From Prinsepia uniflora (Eukaryota; Streptophyta; Magnoliopsida; Rosales; Rosaceae): a DNA stretch of 64,000 nt. The position numbers and the translations under genes are program-made. Location of the stretch: positions 20,801,572 through 20,865,571 of the forward strand of contig CM064872.1 in the NCBI GenBank assembly GCA_032719365.1. The letters are read 5' to 3'. Under the pieces are notes generated by a model. That model did not search any database and had not been told where the DNA came from. It saw only the letters and a program-made list of their open reading frames with translations. Positions 11,533 through 23,998 of this stretch are shown piece by piece. Position 1 is the first letter of the stretch; every line of letters starts with the position of its first letter.

Positions 11533-13078
11533 ATAAATCAATTGGGCCTCAAGCCCGATCATATAATCCAAATAGGTCTCCGGCTCGATATCTCATGAAA
11601 TCAAATGGACTCCAAGTCTGATAGTTTCCAAATTCAAATGGGTCTCATACCCGGTTCCACATTTCCAAATTCCCAAATCATTCCATTAAACCATTTCTAA
11701 AACCATAAATCTCGAAATACGTACAAATACATGAATCTTAAATATCACAATCATGCTCATCATAAATCACATATTTAAAACATATAAAACATTTATGCAT
11801 GCATCGTATTTAGAAATCAAAGTCTACTCACAGACCGTTCATGCTAGGCCTAGATAAGCGTACCATAAGCTCTTCTCGGGCCAATCAACGTCACTGGGAC
11901 TCTCGAACCTGTCCAAATCATACTAGAGAGTTACTAACCATTTCACTAACCTCTTATTAAAGCCCCTAATTTTTTGGGATTTTTAAACGTATTTTACATA
12001 GACTTTAAACCTTCAGACACCCAAAACTACTCCAAAACGGTGTCGGATCGACTCGAAACCTGTCCCCACAATGTTCGTTACATCGAAAGGATGATTTCAT
12101 ATGTTGACCTCATCCCCAAATAGTGCCCCCACGCGCCGCCCAAAGGCCCTGCGTTTGGGAGCCACGGACCACTGCACAGTTGTTTTCTTCCTCAAGCAGA
12201 ACCGATCCAGACTGGTTCAACTGGTCAGCTGGTCCAAATGAACCGACGTGATCGGTTCACACCATTTTCTCCTTAATTTTCAACCCGTTTTCATCCCTTT
12301 CAATTCCTATAGTTTCATCCTAATCCCAGGAATATATTCATGTGATCAAAACAACGAAAAACGGCACAAAACCTTACCTTTTTTATTTGATCTTCACGGC
12401 CCAATTTCCATTCGCCATCCAGGGCGTTTCCACCATCCTCAGCCTCCGTTTTTTATAGCCACATACTCGTACCAATCCCAAAAAATATCATCCAATCATC
12501 ATAAGCCATTCAAAACATTTAAATTCAAGAATCCAACATTTGAATTTTTAATAGTTCTCGGGTTTTACCTCTTCCTGTGGCCTCTTCCGCCGTCCACGGA
12601 GGTTCTACCGTCCCTGGCCTTCTCCTGCTCTCTCATCCCCTCAGCCTCACTCAATCATCATAGAGTTAGGGAGGAATGGGGTCTGGGTTTCATAGGTTTC
12701 GGGTTTGGTTGATCGAATGGAACAGATGAGGGAGTGGATGCATGTATGTGTATCTGGGCCCACATGAGGACAAATGTCAATCTGTCTCGTAAAGCGTGTA
12801 ATAGTATCTCGAAACTTCCGTGAACTGTATCTTTCCCGTCAAATGTCCGATTTCGGCATGTCGCCTGTCTACAGACTCGAATCGACCCGATCTACGTAAC
12901 AGTACTCGATCCTCGTGCATTGGACCTCCCGGGTCAAAAGTCCATTTTTTCCCTCATCTAGGGGAAAAATCGTAGTTTCACCATGAACGTCCGATAATCC
13001 TTGACTAATCTCCGATTAGCCTCGTTAATTCATAATTAATTCTTAATTAATCCCAAGAATTTGGGACGGGTCGTTACA
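11533..13078 (-). mobile_element. LTR fragment of the dominant family (host of the nested gypsy element)
   Basis: This continues leftward interrupted sequence of a further LTR: array-like units (GGGCCTCAAGCCC, GGGTCTCATACCC) at about 11545-11660, a decamer with one mismatch at about 11820, the GC-rich block at about 12130, and the terminus TTGGGACGGGTCGTTACA ending at 13078. The other half is not identifiable in the window, because the gypsy pair inserted at 11533 extends to the left edge. The 155-codon plus-strand ORF at 12248-12712 lies inside this LTR and is judged spurious. Confidence 0.75.
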
Positions 13079-13286
13079 TCCGAGGCTATGCAACGGTAGC
13101 CTAACGATGAAAGGGAAATAAGCTGATGGCGCTATGAGTACCATAGATGGGAAGCCATGGAGGAAGAGGACAACTGGGCATGACCCAATTGAAGCTATAT
13201 GCATGTGAATTCCGTTGGTAGACACCATCGTGTGCTCAGTTTTGTCCATTGTTGGCTCTCTCGCCCCTTAAAAGGAGGCTAGAGAG

Positions 13287-13923
13287 TAGCCATGGGTATG
13301 GTTTGGTAATTTTCGGCGTGGAAGTGATACCAGAACTGTACCAAGTAGTTTTAACCGGTTCGGTAGGTATTTCAAAATATGAAATTGATATCGTATTGTA
13401 CCTACCAATTATGTTCGGTACAGTTTTGGTTTCGAGCCAAATTCATAATTTCATTTCTTGATTACTTGATTGAATGTTTAAAAGCAACCTTATGATGAAG
13501 TTGTGAAATTAGGCCTCTTTGTGGGTAACAAATATTGCTCAAATGTATAAAAAATTCATAAGGCAACCAATCAATCTCAAAACATCAACTAAAAAACTCT
13601 AAAATACAATTAAATCTATCATCTAAAATTAAGATTCAATTAAATCCATCATTAGATATTAGTCTATTAGGGTATCAGACTATTAGGATTTTTTTTTATT
13701 TTTTATTTAATTTAATTTTTAATTAATTTAAAAAATTAAAACCGGTTCAGTACGGGACGATATTCCCTAACATCGAAATCAATCTCGTACCAATTTGAAT
13801 CGATACGGTATCGGTTTCATAACGATCATACATTCGATTTTACTATTTAGTTTTTTTTCTTCTGGTTTGGTATGATACGAGACGGGTTGAACTCAGTATT
13901 TCGGGACGATATGCCCACCCCTA
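13287..13923. mobile_element. Non-autonomous hAT-type element (MITE), 637 bp
   Basis: Ends are imperfect inverted repeats (TAGCCATGGGTATGG on the left; TAGGGGTGGGCATATCG as the complement of the right end). They are flanked by 8-bp target-site duplications CTAGAGAG (13279-13286) and CTAGAGGG (13924-13931), one mismatch apart. An 8-bp duplication and TAGGGGTG-like ends are typical of plant hAT elements. The interior holds many degenerate GGTACGGTATCGGT-like words and no transposase. Confidence 0.7.
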
Positions 13924-14149
13924 CTAGAGGGGCACAAGTCTCGGGCCCAAAATAATGTAAGGCCCAAAATGATTTTTATATTTTTTTTAAAAAAAATCCT
14001 ATAATAATTAAGAACTGAGACTGAAGCTACAAGGGAGAAGGAACTCGAAAGGTTAATGCAGAAATCAAGAAAGCGCAAGCTAGCAACCTTCTGGTTTCTT
14101 CCATAATGATTTCATTGTTCAATGTTTCAATCGATGTTCCTTAAAGGTC

Positions 14150-14336
14150 GACCCTGAGTCTATCGCTGCCTCTCACTCTCTCTCGTTGAATCGCTTTCTC
14201 TCGCTCTCTCTTCCTTTAATCCTTTCCCTTTTGGCTTTCGCTTTTAGATCGCTCTTTGTGTCCTTCTCGACCTCGTGATCGATTAGTCGATTTTGCTCTC
14301 ATTGTCGTCGTTATCAGGTAAAATAATTATATTTTC
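14150..14336 (+). other. CT-rich leader-like segment with a donor-like end
   Basis: A strongly pyrimidine-rich stretch (repeated CTCTCTC and CTTTCTC words) ends in ATCAG followed by GTAAAATAATT, as in a plant 5' UTR exon with an intron donor. It lies about 450 bp upstream of the PPR fossil on the same strand and may be the leader of the gene that fossil came from. This rests on composition only. Confidence 0.3.
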
Positions 14337-14795
14337 TTCATCTCGATTTTTCTTTCCTGTTTATCTAATTGAGTAATCGTCTCTACTAGTGTCTATTTTC
14401 ATGGGTGATGGGTCTGTGCAATTTAGTCCAATTTCCTAGCTTTTGATCAATTGATTTGGGGTTAGAGTTAATGGACTATTATTCTATTAATCTATTACCC
14501 TTGAAAATTCAGATTAAAGAAGAACCGCAGTACCCTTGCAATTTAATAAAAATTTTAGATACATGAACATATTCATTATGTATTGATGTTACTTAGTGCA
14601 TTGATTTTTAAGTTTGTGTATGGATAATTGTAGCATCTTTCAAGTTCGCATGATTGAGTTTATGATTGTTTTCTTTGGCGCATGAGATAGATCTCATAAT
14701 CTAGAAACTTAACTTTGGGCATAAGAAGAATGAAATGTTTTGTCATGACTCATGCCTTGGTGGTAAAAAAAAGGGTACTTGGATAGTTAGATTCT

Positions 14796-15175
14796 GTGTT
14801 TGTTTTGAATGCGCTAATGGGTTTGTATGGTAAATGTTGTTGTTTGGATTATGTGCTTTGGATTATGTGCTTAAACTATTTGATCAATTTCCGGAAAGAA
14901 ACATTGTTTCTTGGAATACTATTATATCAAGTTTCTTGGAATACTGTTGTGTATGAGGAAGCATTTGATTTGTTTCGTGAACTGTGGAAAAATGAGAGGT
15001 TTGTAGTGATAGTAATGCTTTTAGAAAAGGCAAAGAGATTCATGCACATGTCATATAGATACTAATTTGAGTGTTTGTAATGCACTTATTAGGGTCAATG
15101 CGGTGTGCGGTAATGTAAATGGTGTGAAGGCTTTGGTTGACATGATGTCTTTAAAGGACGTTGTCACGTGCTAAC
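14796..15175 (+). pseudogene. Pentatricopeptide-repeat (PPR, PLS type) protein fossil
   Basis: Across several frames the segment encodes typical PLS-class PPR phrases: an NALMGLYGKC motif near 14800, then (near 14868) LKLFDQFPERNIVSWNTII after an internal duplication of GATTATGTGCTT, then EEAFDLFRELWK near 14955, GKEIHAHV-like residues near 15030, and CNALIR..CGNVNGVKALVDMM..KDVVT to about 15170. Such proteins act in organelle RNA processing. Frameshifts, a small duplication and stops disable it, and no further repeats follow. The phrasing resembles EMB175-like PPR proteins, but that assignment is tentative. Confidence 0.7.
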
Positions 15176-18100
15176 ATCTATTGTTGCTATCCAAATTTTC
15201 ATTCTTACTCATCTGATGAGCAAATATGTTTAATAATTAAGTATGTGAATTGATGACCCATTTTTTATTCTTACCCTAAGTCTTTAAATGTTTGGACTGG
15301 TATTGGGACTAATTTGGTCCCTTAAACTCTCTTGGTTTCTCTAGTACATTTGCTCCGTTGGTGAAGCTTACTCTTTGTTTTGGAGCAGAAAAAGAGATTT
15401 CTCCTTTCCAAGAACTATGCAATTCCATCTCTACCCATGGAATTTACGATTAAAAATTTGGGCAAGAAAATCAAAAAATATTTTTCCTTTGAGTCCTATT
15501 TTGCAGGTGTTATATAATTTTTTTATTAAAAAAAATAAAAGAGATTTTCACTTAAGCATAAAATGGTAGAAGATCTGAAGACATCTTTGTTAACGGTATT
15601 GTGGGATTTGACCTCCCTAATATCTCGAGGAGAGCCCATACACTGCATTTTCAATAACTGTATACAAGAAAAAAGAAAAAGAAAATTGAAACTTTTTTCC
15701 AATTATTGTTATAATTAGTATTTCTTTATTATAAAAATAACTATTTCCCTTTTTATGACGCCATTCAGTGCTGAATGACTAACAGAATCTAATAAAGAAA
15801 GTTAGATTTCGGTTTTTCTTATTTAAGGAATTGTGATTAATCGTAGGCTTTACCGCTCTTGGGTAAAAATCTAGCAGAGGCTACATATGGAAATGAAAAA
15901 TTGACTGTGCGGTAAAGGACAAGACGCTGCCAGTGGGACTAGTACTTTTCAGTGCTTACCCCGAACAGTACACAGAAATAAGGCAAGTACATTTTCTGAA
16001 AATTAACCTTTTATGTTCATGGTTTTATTTCTATTTTCTGGTATTTTGCTTTTTCTTTATTAATTTATTTTCCATTGTAAAATAAGGTAATCATTCTGCT
16101 TTTGTGGAAGAAAGTGTGTGCTGTTTTTATTTTTATTTTTATTTTTAAATACTTTTAATTATCTTAAATTGGCAAATTGGTGTGGCAATGACTCAATGAG
16201 GGCCTAGCAAGTTGCAAAGACTTTCCAAATACAAACATAAGTGGCTACGATTCTAAGATATGAAAAGAGAATGAGGGTAGTGGTACCAAAAAAGACAAGT
16301 TTCAGGCTTTTTATTTCAAACAAAAAGTATAATTATATTGAATTATTTTGTATCCCTTTTAGACATTGCTTTAACCAAAACGGGAAATTAATTAAGTTGA
16401 AGTCGTTGGACAACCTTGTATTTAAAATCTAGTATATCCACTATGTATAATTTTTAAAAATAAAATAAAATATGTATTAAAACTATCATTAACTCCTAAA
16501 TTTAAAATAATATGTGATAAAGAACGGATACTATTAGTAATGCCTATATTAAATTTCCCCATTTTTACTCGAGACAAAACTTTAACATTAACATTAACAT
16601 TAACATAAGGCTTACCATAATTTTGAAAGCCGGGCCATATGAGAGATCAAAGTACTCGTTAGCTCATTGGGTGAATGAAATGGGATGAATTTGAAAAGAT
16701 CCTCAAATTTAATGTAACTTTAATGTGAAAGTAAATGAGTTTTCATAGATGAACAATTATCTAGTCTAATCACAGTAAAGTAATAGAAATAAGTAAATCT
16801 TCTTTATGTCTAATCCTATTTATTCGTACCTCATCTAGTCAACTTGCATTAGCGAAAGCAGGCAACAAACGAGCACCCAAGATATGGTTAGCCCCATGTT
16901 GCCTTGATTAGATCTTATCTCAGATGTGCGCATCACCTAGACGACCCCCAAGGGATAGCATAGTCAGGATTAGAATATTGTGGAGAAAATATTAAAATTT
17001 GATGTAATTTAACTTCTAATAGTATTCAAATAATTTGTTTCTAGTTAAAGTGGTATTCAAATTATTTAAATTAATATAACAAAATAAAACTAAATAAAGA
17101 TCTAAAGAATCATATCATATTTTAAATAATTCATTATATATAGATATATTGGCTAATAAAAACCCAAATGAGGAATATAATATAAATAAGAAATTATAAA
17201 TAAAGAGTTCAAATGTGCCATAATTAATTAATTTATTTATTTATCTAATAAAATTAAAATTATAAGAAAAGTAGAAATACTTTCTTAAAACACAATTTAT
17301 TTAATATTTATTTAAATAAAATATTTTAATATTATATATAACAAATTAAATAAATATATATGAGAGGGGCCCAGGACCAGTGAATACCCCCTCCCTCTGC
17401 CCTTGCCCCAATCCCACCTAGCCACTCTCAAGCATACAGCACAAGGCATTTATAACCTATCGAATTATTTCACCAATACTATTCAATTTACTATCAAATA
17501 CAAGAGCACCTCCCTTCAAAGATAATACGACATTATTGGCCTTAAGCTATCAAAGTTCTTATTCAACCCTCCACACCTACTAACTTAGTCATTGGAGAAT
17601 GTTAGATCAACACAGCTCTCCGTACTTCCTTCTTTCTTGCTGATCACAAGTCAATCCAGCAAAATCCAATGATGCAAAGTCAACCAAACAAGTCTGTTGG
17701 ATTTTTTTTAATTATTATTTAATTCCTATACAACCAAACACATCAATTTTTATGTAATACTATAAAGACTGAATTTGATATTATCCAATTCGTAGATTAT
17801 ATAGACACATGATCTAATTCAAATTTTCAAATTTTCACATCAAAATACCGATTATATAAACACATAAATAGACAAATTAATCTATTCTATTAAAATAGTC
17901 AGTGCAATACGGTATAGTAAAAGAAACTTAAGAATCCTATTTGTAAGCTTACAACAAAACGTGCCCTCCTATGTACTCCTTGCCGGGTTCAAGTCAAGTT
18001 TAGATGAGAATAAAAAAAGTATGTTGGAATTACCAACCATATTTATAAAAGTAGAGACGATTGACTTATCAAAAAAAACAACACGGGGCCAAAGTAGTTG

Positions 18101-18302
18101 GCTCTTTTTTGTTCTAATCCAAGCAATATGTACTTTGACTAATATGACACAAGTGGCTGTCTCAACAAATATCATTACATTTACACATCAACCCATACTT
18201 AGAGGAAGCTTTTTTCTTTTCTTTTTTTGGACGAAAGGAAGCTTTTTTCTTTTCTTCTTATCATTTGAGTTCTAAAGCAGGCATAAAATTAAACTTAGGC
18301 TT
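15176..18302. other. AT-rich intergenic DNA without recognised genes
   Basis: I see no coding homology on either strand. Small items are a short (AACATT)n run near 16585-16605, very AT-rich sequence at 16980-17370, and a near-direct repeat of GGAAGCTTTTTTCTTTTC at about 18205 and 18238 just downstream of the amidase stop codon. Confidence 0.5.
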
Positions 18303-21300
18303 TTAAAGATGCAAAAGCCTCGGAGGGTAGGTAATTTTGGGCGGATTTGGATTTGGAATTGAGTCATTCGGTCCAAGATCATCGATCGGAGGCCGCTGCT
18401 TGTGGTGATCAGTCGCCGACTGATATGCCATTGCCAATGCTAGAGCCTGCACATGAAAGAAAAATGTAACAACGTACTGGAACATTGAAAAAAAAATGAA
18501 AACACACTCACAATGTGATCACGACGAGGAGGAGCATAAATTCCCGTGGTCATTGCAGTTCTTCGACGACAATCACTGCAAGGTGGATCATCTATCTTGG
18601 TAAATCTTGCTGGAACAACAATTACAGGCATGCCTACTAGGTTTCCCATACAAACTCTCTCCCAATCAGCAGCATCGCCTATGAATGCATCTACAGAAAA
18701 ATTGTCCCTCACTCCACGAATTAGCTTGCCCCGCGCTCTCTGTGCCTATAGAGAATTGACCATATTGCAGTTAGTAGTTATTTCCAATCAAGAAAATGAA
18801 ATGATAAACCAATTACGTAAAGCTCTAATTTTTTTTAAATTATTAATTAAGCTCTTAACTAACAGTTGAACACTTTGATCGAGTGTGCTATATAGGAAGT
18901 GTGGATCCTGCTAAATACTAACCTAAAAGGGCGGCTGAAACCAAAATTTTTTTTTTTGAAAAAAAAAACACAAGAGAGCACGTATAACACGATGAATGAA
19001 AAGTTATTTTCCTAAACCCAAATTCGATTAGGCTGCCTTTGCCACACACCTAATTACTAAGAACCACAAAGTAATGAGGCTGGTCTCAACTTCAAAGAAA
19101 ATGCAACGGTAATTATTAAAAAATATAGCTTTGGAAAAGGTATAATAGGCTCAATAGATCATCCAAAGCATGCACCAAACCTGCACATAGTCCACCGCTG
19201 GAAATATGCGTGCACGACGCAATTCTGGAGGCCACTGACCTTGAGCTTCATAATCATTTTCCTTCCCTGACCGCTGCCATTCATCAAAGTGTGCCAACAT
19301 ATCCACATCCATTGTAAAACTTACAATGCCACTTGAACAGAATCGACCGTGTAGTTCAGTTTGAAAGGAACCATATTAACGCCTTTTGATTCAAGAACAC
19401 GAACAACCTGGAATGAACATTGAAAAAGAATTTACGGTCATCTTGTACAAAAAATACTAGCCTGAGACATTTATTGGACAATTAACAATTGAACCATGAA
19501 CCTCCTTCTCAGCATCAGCAAGATATCCAACGGTGAGCTTTGTTATATCAACCAAGAAAGGATCCTCAAGGAGGATGTCTCTTGATGAAGGGTCATCCGG
19601 GTCCTTTCCTCTAATAGCATCCAAAATAACAGCACAATCTGCGGCGCTTCGACACAAAGGACCAAGCTTATCCTATAAAGCAGTTTACACATATTTTGTT
19701 AATAATGCAAAAATGAAGAAGAACTCTGCCAAATGATTTAATAATCCAGTACTACCAAACTCTCTGATAGGCTCATGACACCCGTTCTACCAACAGTGCC
19801 AAATGTTGGACGCAAGGCTACCACCCCACAACGAGCAGCAGGCAAAGTCATGGAACCAACTGTTTCTGATCCAATTGCAAATGGCACCATACCTGTATAA
19901 GGTTCTTCAAAAGTTATAACATATTGAAAACACTAGCTGAGGTGCTCGAATGGTACTATCTCTTATCCTAAAAATCCTAACATGAGCTGCTTTGAATTTT
20001 GAAGTACCGGCTGAGGTGCAGGCAGCAGGTCCAGATGAAGAACCAGTTGTGAAATCCTGTATATTCCATGGGTTCCTTGTCCTACCGCCAAACCAGATGT
20101 CATCGTATGCTAGTGATCCGGTAACAAGCTTTGCAATGAGAACAGCTCCTGCAGACTTTAACAAACATTCTTCTGTACCGTACTGCCTCGAGAACAGAAT
20201 TGTACCTAGAATTTCCACAATGTATCAACCATCAAAGATTTCTAGAATGTTTTAACAAACATTCGAAGGTCATAAATTTCTTAGAGCTCATCCTTACCTC
20301 TTCAATCTTTGCATAAAAATTCGAGTTAGCTCCAAAGATGTAATTTTCTTTGTCTTTATGAGTTCTCCTAATTCAAGAACCTGAAATTCACTAAAGATAA
20401 AAACACAACCTAATAATTAAACTAACAAAACTATTTTTCTTTTTCTTTTTCTCTTTTAGATATAAAGGATATTCTAGTTTAGATTAATCTAAAGAGAGGC
20501 TTCGAATATACAGCCGAGTGCATATCCACTCTAGCAAACTATGCCCCCATGACAACTAAACTAGACTAATTAACCTATATAGAGAGCGTTTGACACTACC
20601 GTGCTGTGAAGATAATCATATTTGTTAATTTGTGAGAAATTTGCAATAACAGCAATAGATTTCATGTCTAAAATTTTGAAAAACTCACTAAGCAGCCTAA
20701 CACTTCCTCAAATGGTTAACTCACACTCATAAATCGTAAAGCATGTGATGAGCTACTAGCGATTACTGCTTTATTTATCCAAAATAAACAATTCTTACAA
20801 CATTTACCAAACATGTACGGTTTTCTAACCTCAAAAAAATCGTGTCAAATAAGTAATGCCAAATGGAGACATAGAGGAGCAACAAAAACTCAAACTTACA
20901 GTCATGAAGGCAATATCATCCGCATTTTGCGGTCTCTCAATGCCAGATATAGAAGGATAACTAAACCTTCTATTCAAGCGTTGTGCTTTTTCATTTCCCC
21001 AATCAGGAACAAAGACCAGAGCAGAAGGGTCCTGCAATTCTCCATTAACACGACCAACAAGCTTTCTGTTGGCTCTGATTGTGGGGATATTGAACTCTTT
21101 TGCGCCCTTCACAATCTCCAGCATCTATATCAGATTATAGAGACACAGTATAAAAAAATATTTACTACCATACTATGTAACAAAATTTTCAAAAATACAG
21201 ATTATAAATTTACCAATGTACCTTTTCATCATTGAAGAAGTTGGCATCAAATAATTCAAAAACCCTTCTGAGGGATGGGATGTCAGTAATGTTTTCAAGA

Positions 21301-21419
21301 GAATCATTTTTCTTCTTCTTCTTCTTCCTCTCACTGTCCTGATCATTAATCAACAGAACATGTGTGTCCTTAAGAAATTTTAAGTAGCGAAATTCAAATG
21401 GGCTGATATTATTTACCTG
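18303..21419 (-). pseudogene. Plant amidase-signature (AS) family gene, inactivated, copy 1
   Basis: Exons read on the minus strand: 21419-21222, 21124-20900, 20380-20298, 20205-20008, 19892-19756, 19672-19502, 19407-19181, 18745-18512, 18446-18303 (stop TAA at 18303-18305). Junctions are mostly good GT-AG sites. The family resembles Glu-tRNA(Gln) amidotransferase subunit A-like plant amidases. The cis-Ser loop (TGSSSGPAA, about 20030) and the GSETVGSMT nucleophile loop (about 19860) are present. About 55 residues expected between the phrases YNSVLEAV and LKSAGAVL are missing at about 20180, with a frame change. The lost segment contains the catalytic Lys of the Ser-Ser-Lys triad (GLKD motif). 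A second lesion near 19341 (extra GT after ..DSVQ) shifts frame to an immediate stop. The signal-peptide exon expected upstream is not found. Confidence 0.88.
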
Positions 21420-21717
21420 AACATAGGGTTAAAGAAATGATCTTTAACTTTCTGGCAGGCTGTTTTTCATAAATTTTTATAATTTCTCACCTGTTTTGCA
21501 TATATTAGGCTATAGTGATTGATATAGTTCCATGTAAATGAAAGGTATAGATAATTTTCCACCCTATTTAAGAATTATTTTCCCATTGGCTGCATAAACA
21601 ATTACTTCATTACTGACTATAGTGCCCAAAAATGACATAAAAAAATGGAAAGGAAAGGGTACGTAAAATCAAAAGAATTACTACTTAAAATGAATTTAAT
21701 CATTTGGCGCGTTCTGG

Positions 21718-21866
21718 GAACATATGCCTGCAGCTACGGATCCTATTCTCATTGCAGACCGGATGCTTTCTCTCCATAGAGAAATACAATTAAAGAAGTC
21801 TCTTCTTGAAGAACAACAAGATCTCCTTGTGCAAGCTGTCAATCTCTGCACGAGTTTAAACTGTTA
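21718..21866 (+). pseudogene. Possible exon fragment of an unidentified coiled-coil protein
   Basis: One plus-strand frame stays open for about 50 codons, ending in TAG at about 21866. It has protein-like composition, including LHREIQLKKSLLEEQQDLLVQA, a heptad-like coiled-coil pattern. I do not recognise the family, and there is no start codon context or flanking homologous sequence. It could be a captured or degraded exon, or chance. Confidence 0.3.
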
Positions 21867-22094
21867 GGGTGTGTTTGGCATGACTAGCTAGGATAGGCCG
21901 GCTTAGATAAAAACTTTTTAACCCATGTTTTTGGTAAGAGCCAGAACTCACTTAACTTGGATACTTAGTCCCGTCCCATCAAGAAAGGGAGGCTCGTTAG
22001 GTGCGCTTGAATAGCGAAGAATAAAAACAGCGGCCCGTCCCATCACTTAAGTTGGATACTTTGTCCATGGTGAAGTTTAGGAGTCCTTAAACAG

Positions 22095-22586
22095 ACTCAA
22101 TTGTGTAATGTAGTTTGAAAGGGATCACTTTTACACCTTCTGATGCAAGAACATGAACAACCTGTACTAAAAAAAAATCTACATTTTGCCTTGAGGGATA
22201 TTTTTTATTTTAATTTTTTTCTCTCAATGGCCTCGAGGGATCGCTTGGATTAGAAGAAGTAAAATTCCCTCAAAACATTTTGAATTTTATAAGTTAATCT
22301 CGCTCATCAAATGTGGTTCAAGGGGGCATGTAGAAAAAAAGATTAGGAGACTACCATTTTTTTTTATATGCTCATTACACCAGTCCAACTAAAAAGTGCC
22401 AGGAGAGGTAGAGGCAGCAGGCCCTGCTGATGAACCTGTAGAGAACTCCGCAATGTTCCACAGGTTCCTTGCTCTACCACGTAACCAAATGTCATCATAC
22501 ATCAATGATCTCGACACAAGCTTCGCAACAAGAACTTCCCCTGCAGCCTTCAATCTACGTTCAGCGGAGTCATCCAATAAGAAAAA
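22095..22586 (-). pseudogene. Amidase fragment, copy 2
   Basis: Two exons of a second amidase copy remain. The segment 22586-22398 encodes RLKAAGEVLVAKLVSRSLMYDD followed by the TGSSAGPAA cis-Ser loop, equivalent to copy 1 exon 20205-20008 but without its upstream deletion lesion. The segment 22168-22095 encodes VVHVLASEGVKVIPFKLHYT and then a stop, equivalent to exon 19407-19181. The two exons that should lie between them are gone. It sits about 0.7 kb beyond copy 1 in the same orientation, so a local tandem duplication is likely. Confidence 0.8.
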
Positions 22587-22786
22587 TTGAATGACACCGT
22601 TTGACGTGTTCTGACACGTTTTGGGTGTCAGCCTCAGAATGTTATTAGCTTTTCATGGGATGTGATCTCAACTTCCAAGTAATATTAAAATTGAATCCTT
22701 GAAATTCCTTAGGCCACTCAAAACTCAAAATGAGCTCCACACAATGTTCAAAATGGTGCTAGACACTCCCAAGATAGCCAGTAGGG

Positions 22787-23162
22787 AGGCTAAATGCACT
22801 AAGAACAAGAAAAACAATATCAAAATGCTCTAGGAATAGAAATTTGCCTCAGTTTGATACAGGAACAGATACATCGTCAAGATCGGTGCACCATCCATCA
22901 GTCAAAGTTATTAACACCGTTAATTTTGATGACGTGGCAGTAATATTACAAAATTAGTAAGGATAATTTAGATATTTACCTTGTTTTATTATATTTTCTA
23001 TTAAAATTCATTTTAAAAAATTAAAACCCATCTTCCCCAACCCAATTCATTCGATCGATCATCTCTCTCTCTGCACCTCTGGCCACCACTCACTGCCTAC
23101 CCACCCTTCCAGCAGCCCAGAAATTAGAGTCTTGAGTCTTCATACAATAATATTCTCTAACC
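22787..23162 (+). repeat. Left terminal inverted repeat of the MULE-like element
   Basis: It pairs with 23999-24371. It carries a CT-rich tract near 23062 and ends by TCTTCATACAATAATATTCTC. Differences from the right arm are scattered substitutions and small indels. Confidence 0.8.
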
Positions 23163-23998
23163 ATTTCCAAAGCTTCATTATTCAAACCAAAACCTTCCCA
23201 TTCTAATTCCTAATTCTTGAAACACAGAAAGAAAGAGCAGCAGAAGCATAGGCAGGCACACCGCCAAATTAACCAAATCAAATCAAATGAAGTGAGATTG
23301 AGGCCAAAGAAAATGGAGAACAGTCACGATTGGAAAAATGCAGAAAAATTCTCAGGGTTGACGGTTTCGGGCGCTCACCCGGTTCCTTCTTCAAACACCA
23401 ACCAAACCAACACCACCATCACCAACTACGACACGTCGAGGCCACCATCAAACACCACGTCGAAGAGAATATCCGATTGAGGACCCAACTCGAACACAAG
23501 ATGCTCGAGCTTCACAGATGCAAGCTCCACGGATCTTTGGACCAAGCTCATCAATCAATTACCCATGTCAACAATCAAATAAGTGGGATTTCAAATCCGG
23601 TTCAAACACTTACGGAATCGGAAAGCTGAGAAACCCAATTGGGCAACAACAACGTCAATGGAGCCATGAAGGTGGTTCGAGTTTCTAGTGGTCACCCGAC
23701 TGCAGATAACGCCAGCAGTGGAATCTCTCAATTATATTCGCCGACTACAACAAGGTCGCTTTCTCCGTCTAGCACATAGGGGGAATATTATCATCAAAGG
23801 TCAAATTTTTCTGGACATGGGCTGGTTCCATTGATCAAATCAAATAACTCCAACAACAACAACAACAACAACAAATTTTGGAAGAAAGATCTTGCTATTA
23901 AGGTACATGAACATGAACATGAACAATAAATTATGCAATTGCAAAAACATTTGGCGGATTATTCAATCAAAGAAGCACAAATTCAAAACGAAAAGTAT
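23163..23998 (+). pseudogene. Captured plant coding fragment inside the MULE-like element
   Basis: Spread over two frames and without visible introns, the cargo encodes MENSHDWKN..EKFSGLTV near 23312, then (other frame) RHVEATIKHHVEENIRLRTQ and KMLELHRCK (coiled coil) to a stop near 23629. It then encodes a Ser/Thr-rich part with SQLYSPTTTRS, an Asn run at about 23848-23872, and a second coiled coil (QLQKHLADYSIKEAQI, NEKYVLEN) up to the right arm. The lack of introns suggests one large exon or a cDNA-like source. Frameshifts and stops make it non-functional as it stands. I do not know the parental gene, but it looks like a plant coiled-coil protein. Confidence 0.6.

Noticed and set aside
12248..12712. 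A 154-codon plus-strand ORF as a gene
   Set aside because: It lies wholly within an LTR of the dominant family and has no homologous frame in the other copies.
18205..18260. Terminator or polyadenylation element for the amidase gene
   Set aside because: The repeated TTTTTTCTTTTC words follow the stop codon, but no clear AATAAA-type signal in the right orientation could be assigned.
20813..21235. A 140-codon plus-strand ORF as a gene
   Set aside because: It runs antisense to amidase exons and an intron, and is not protein-like.
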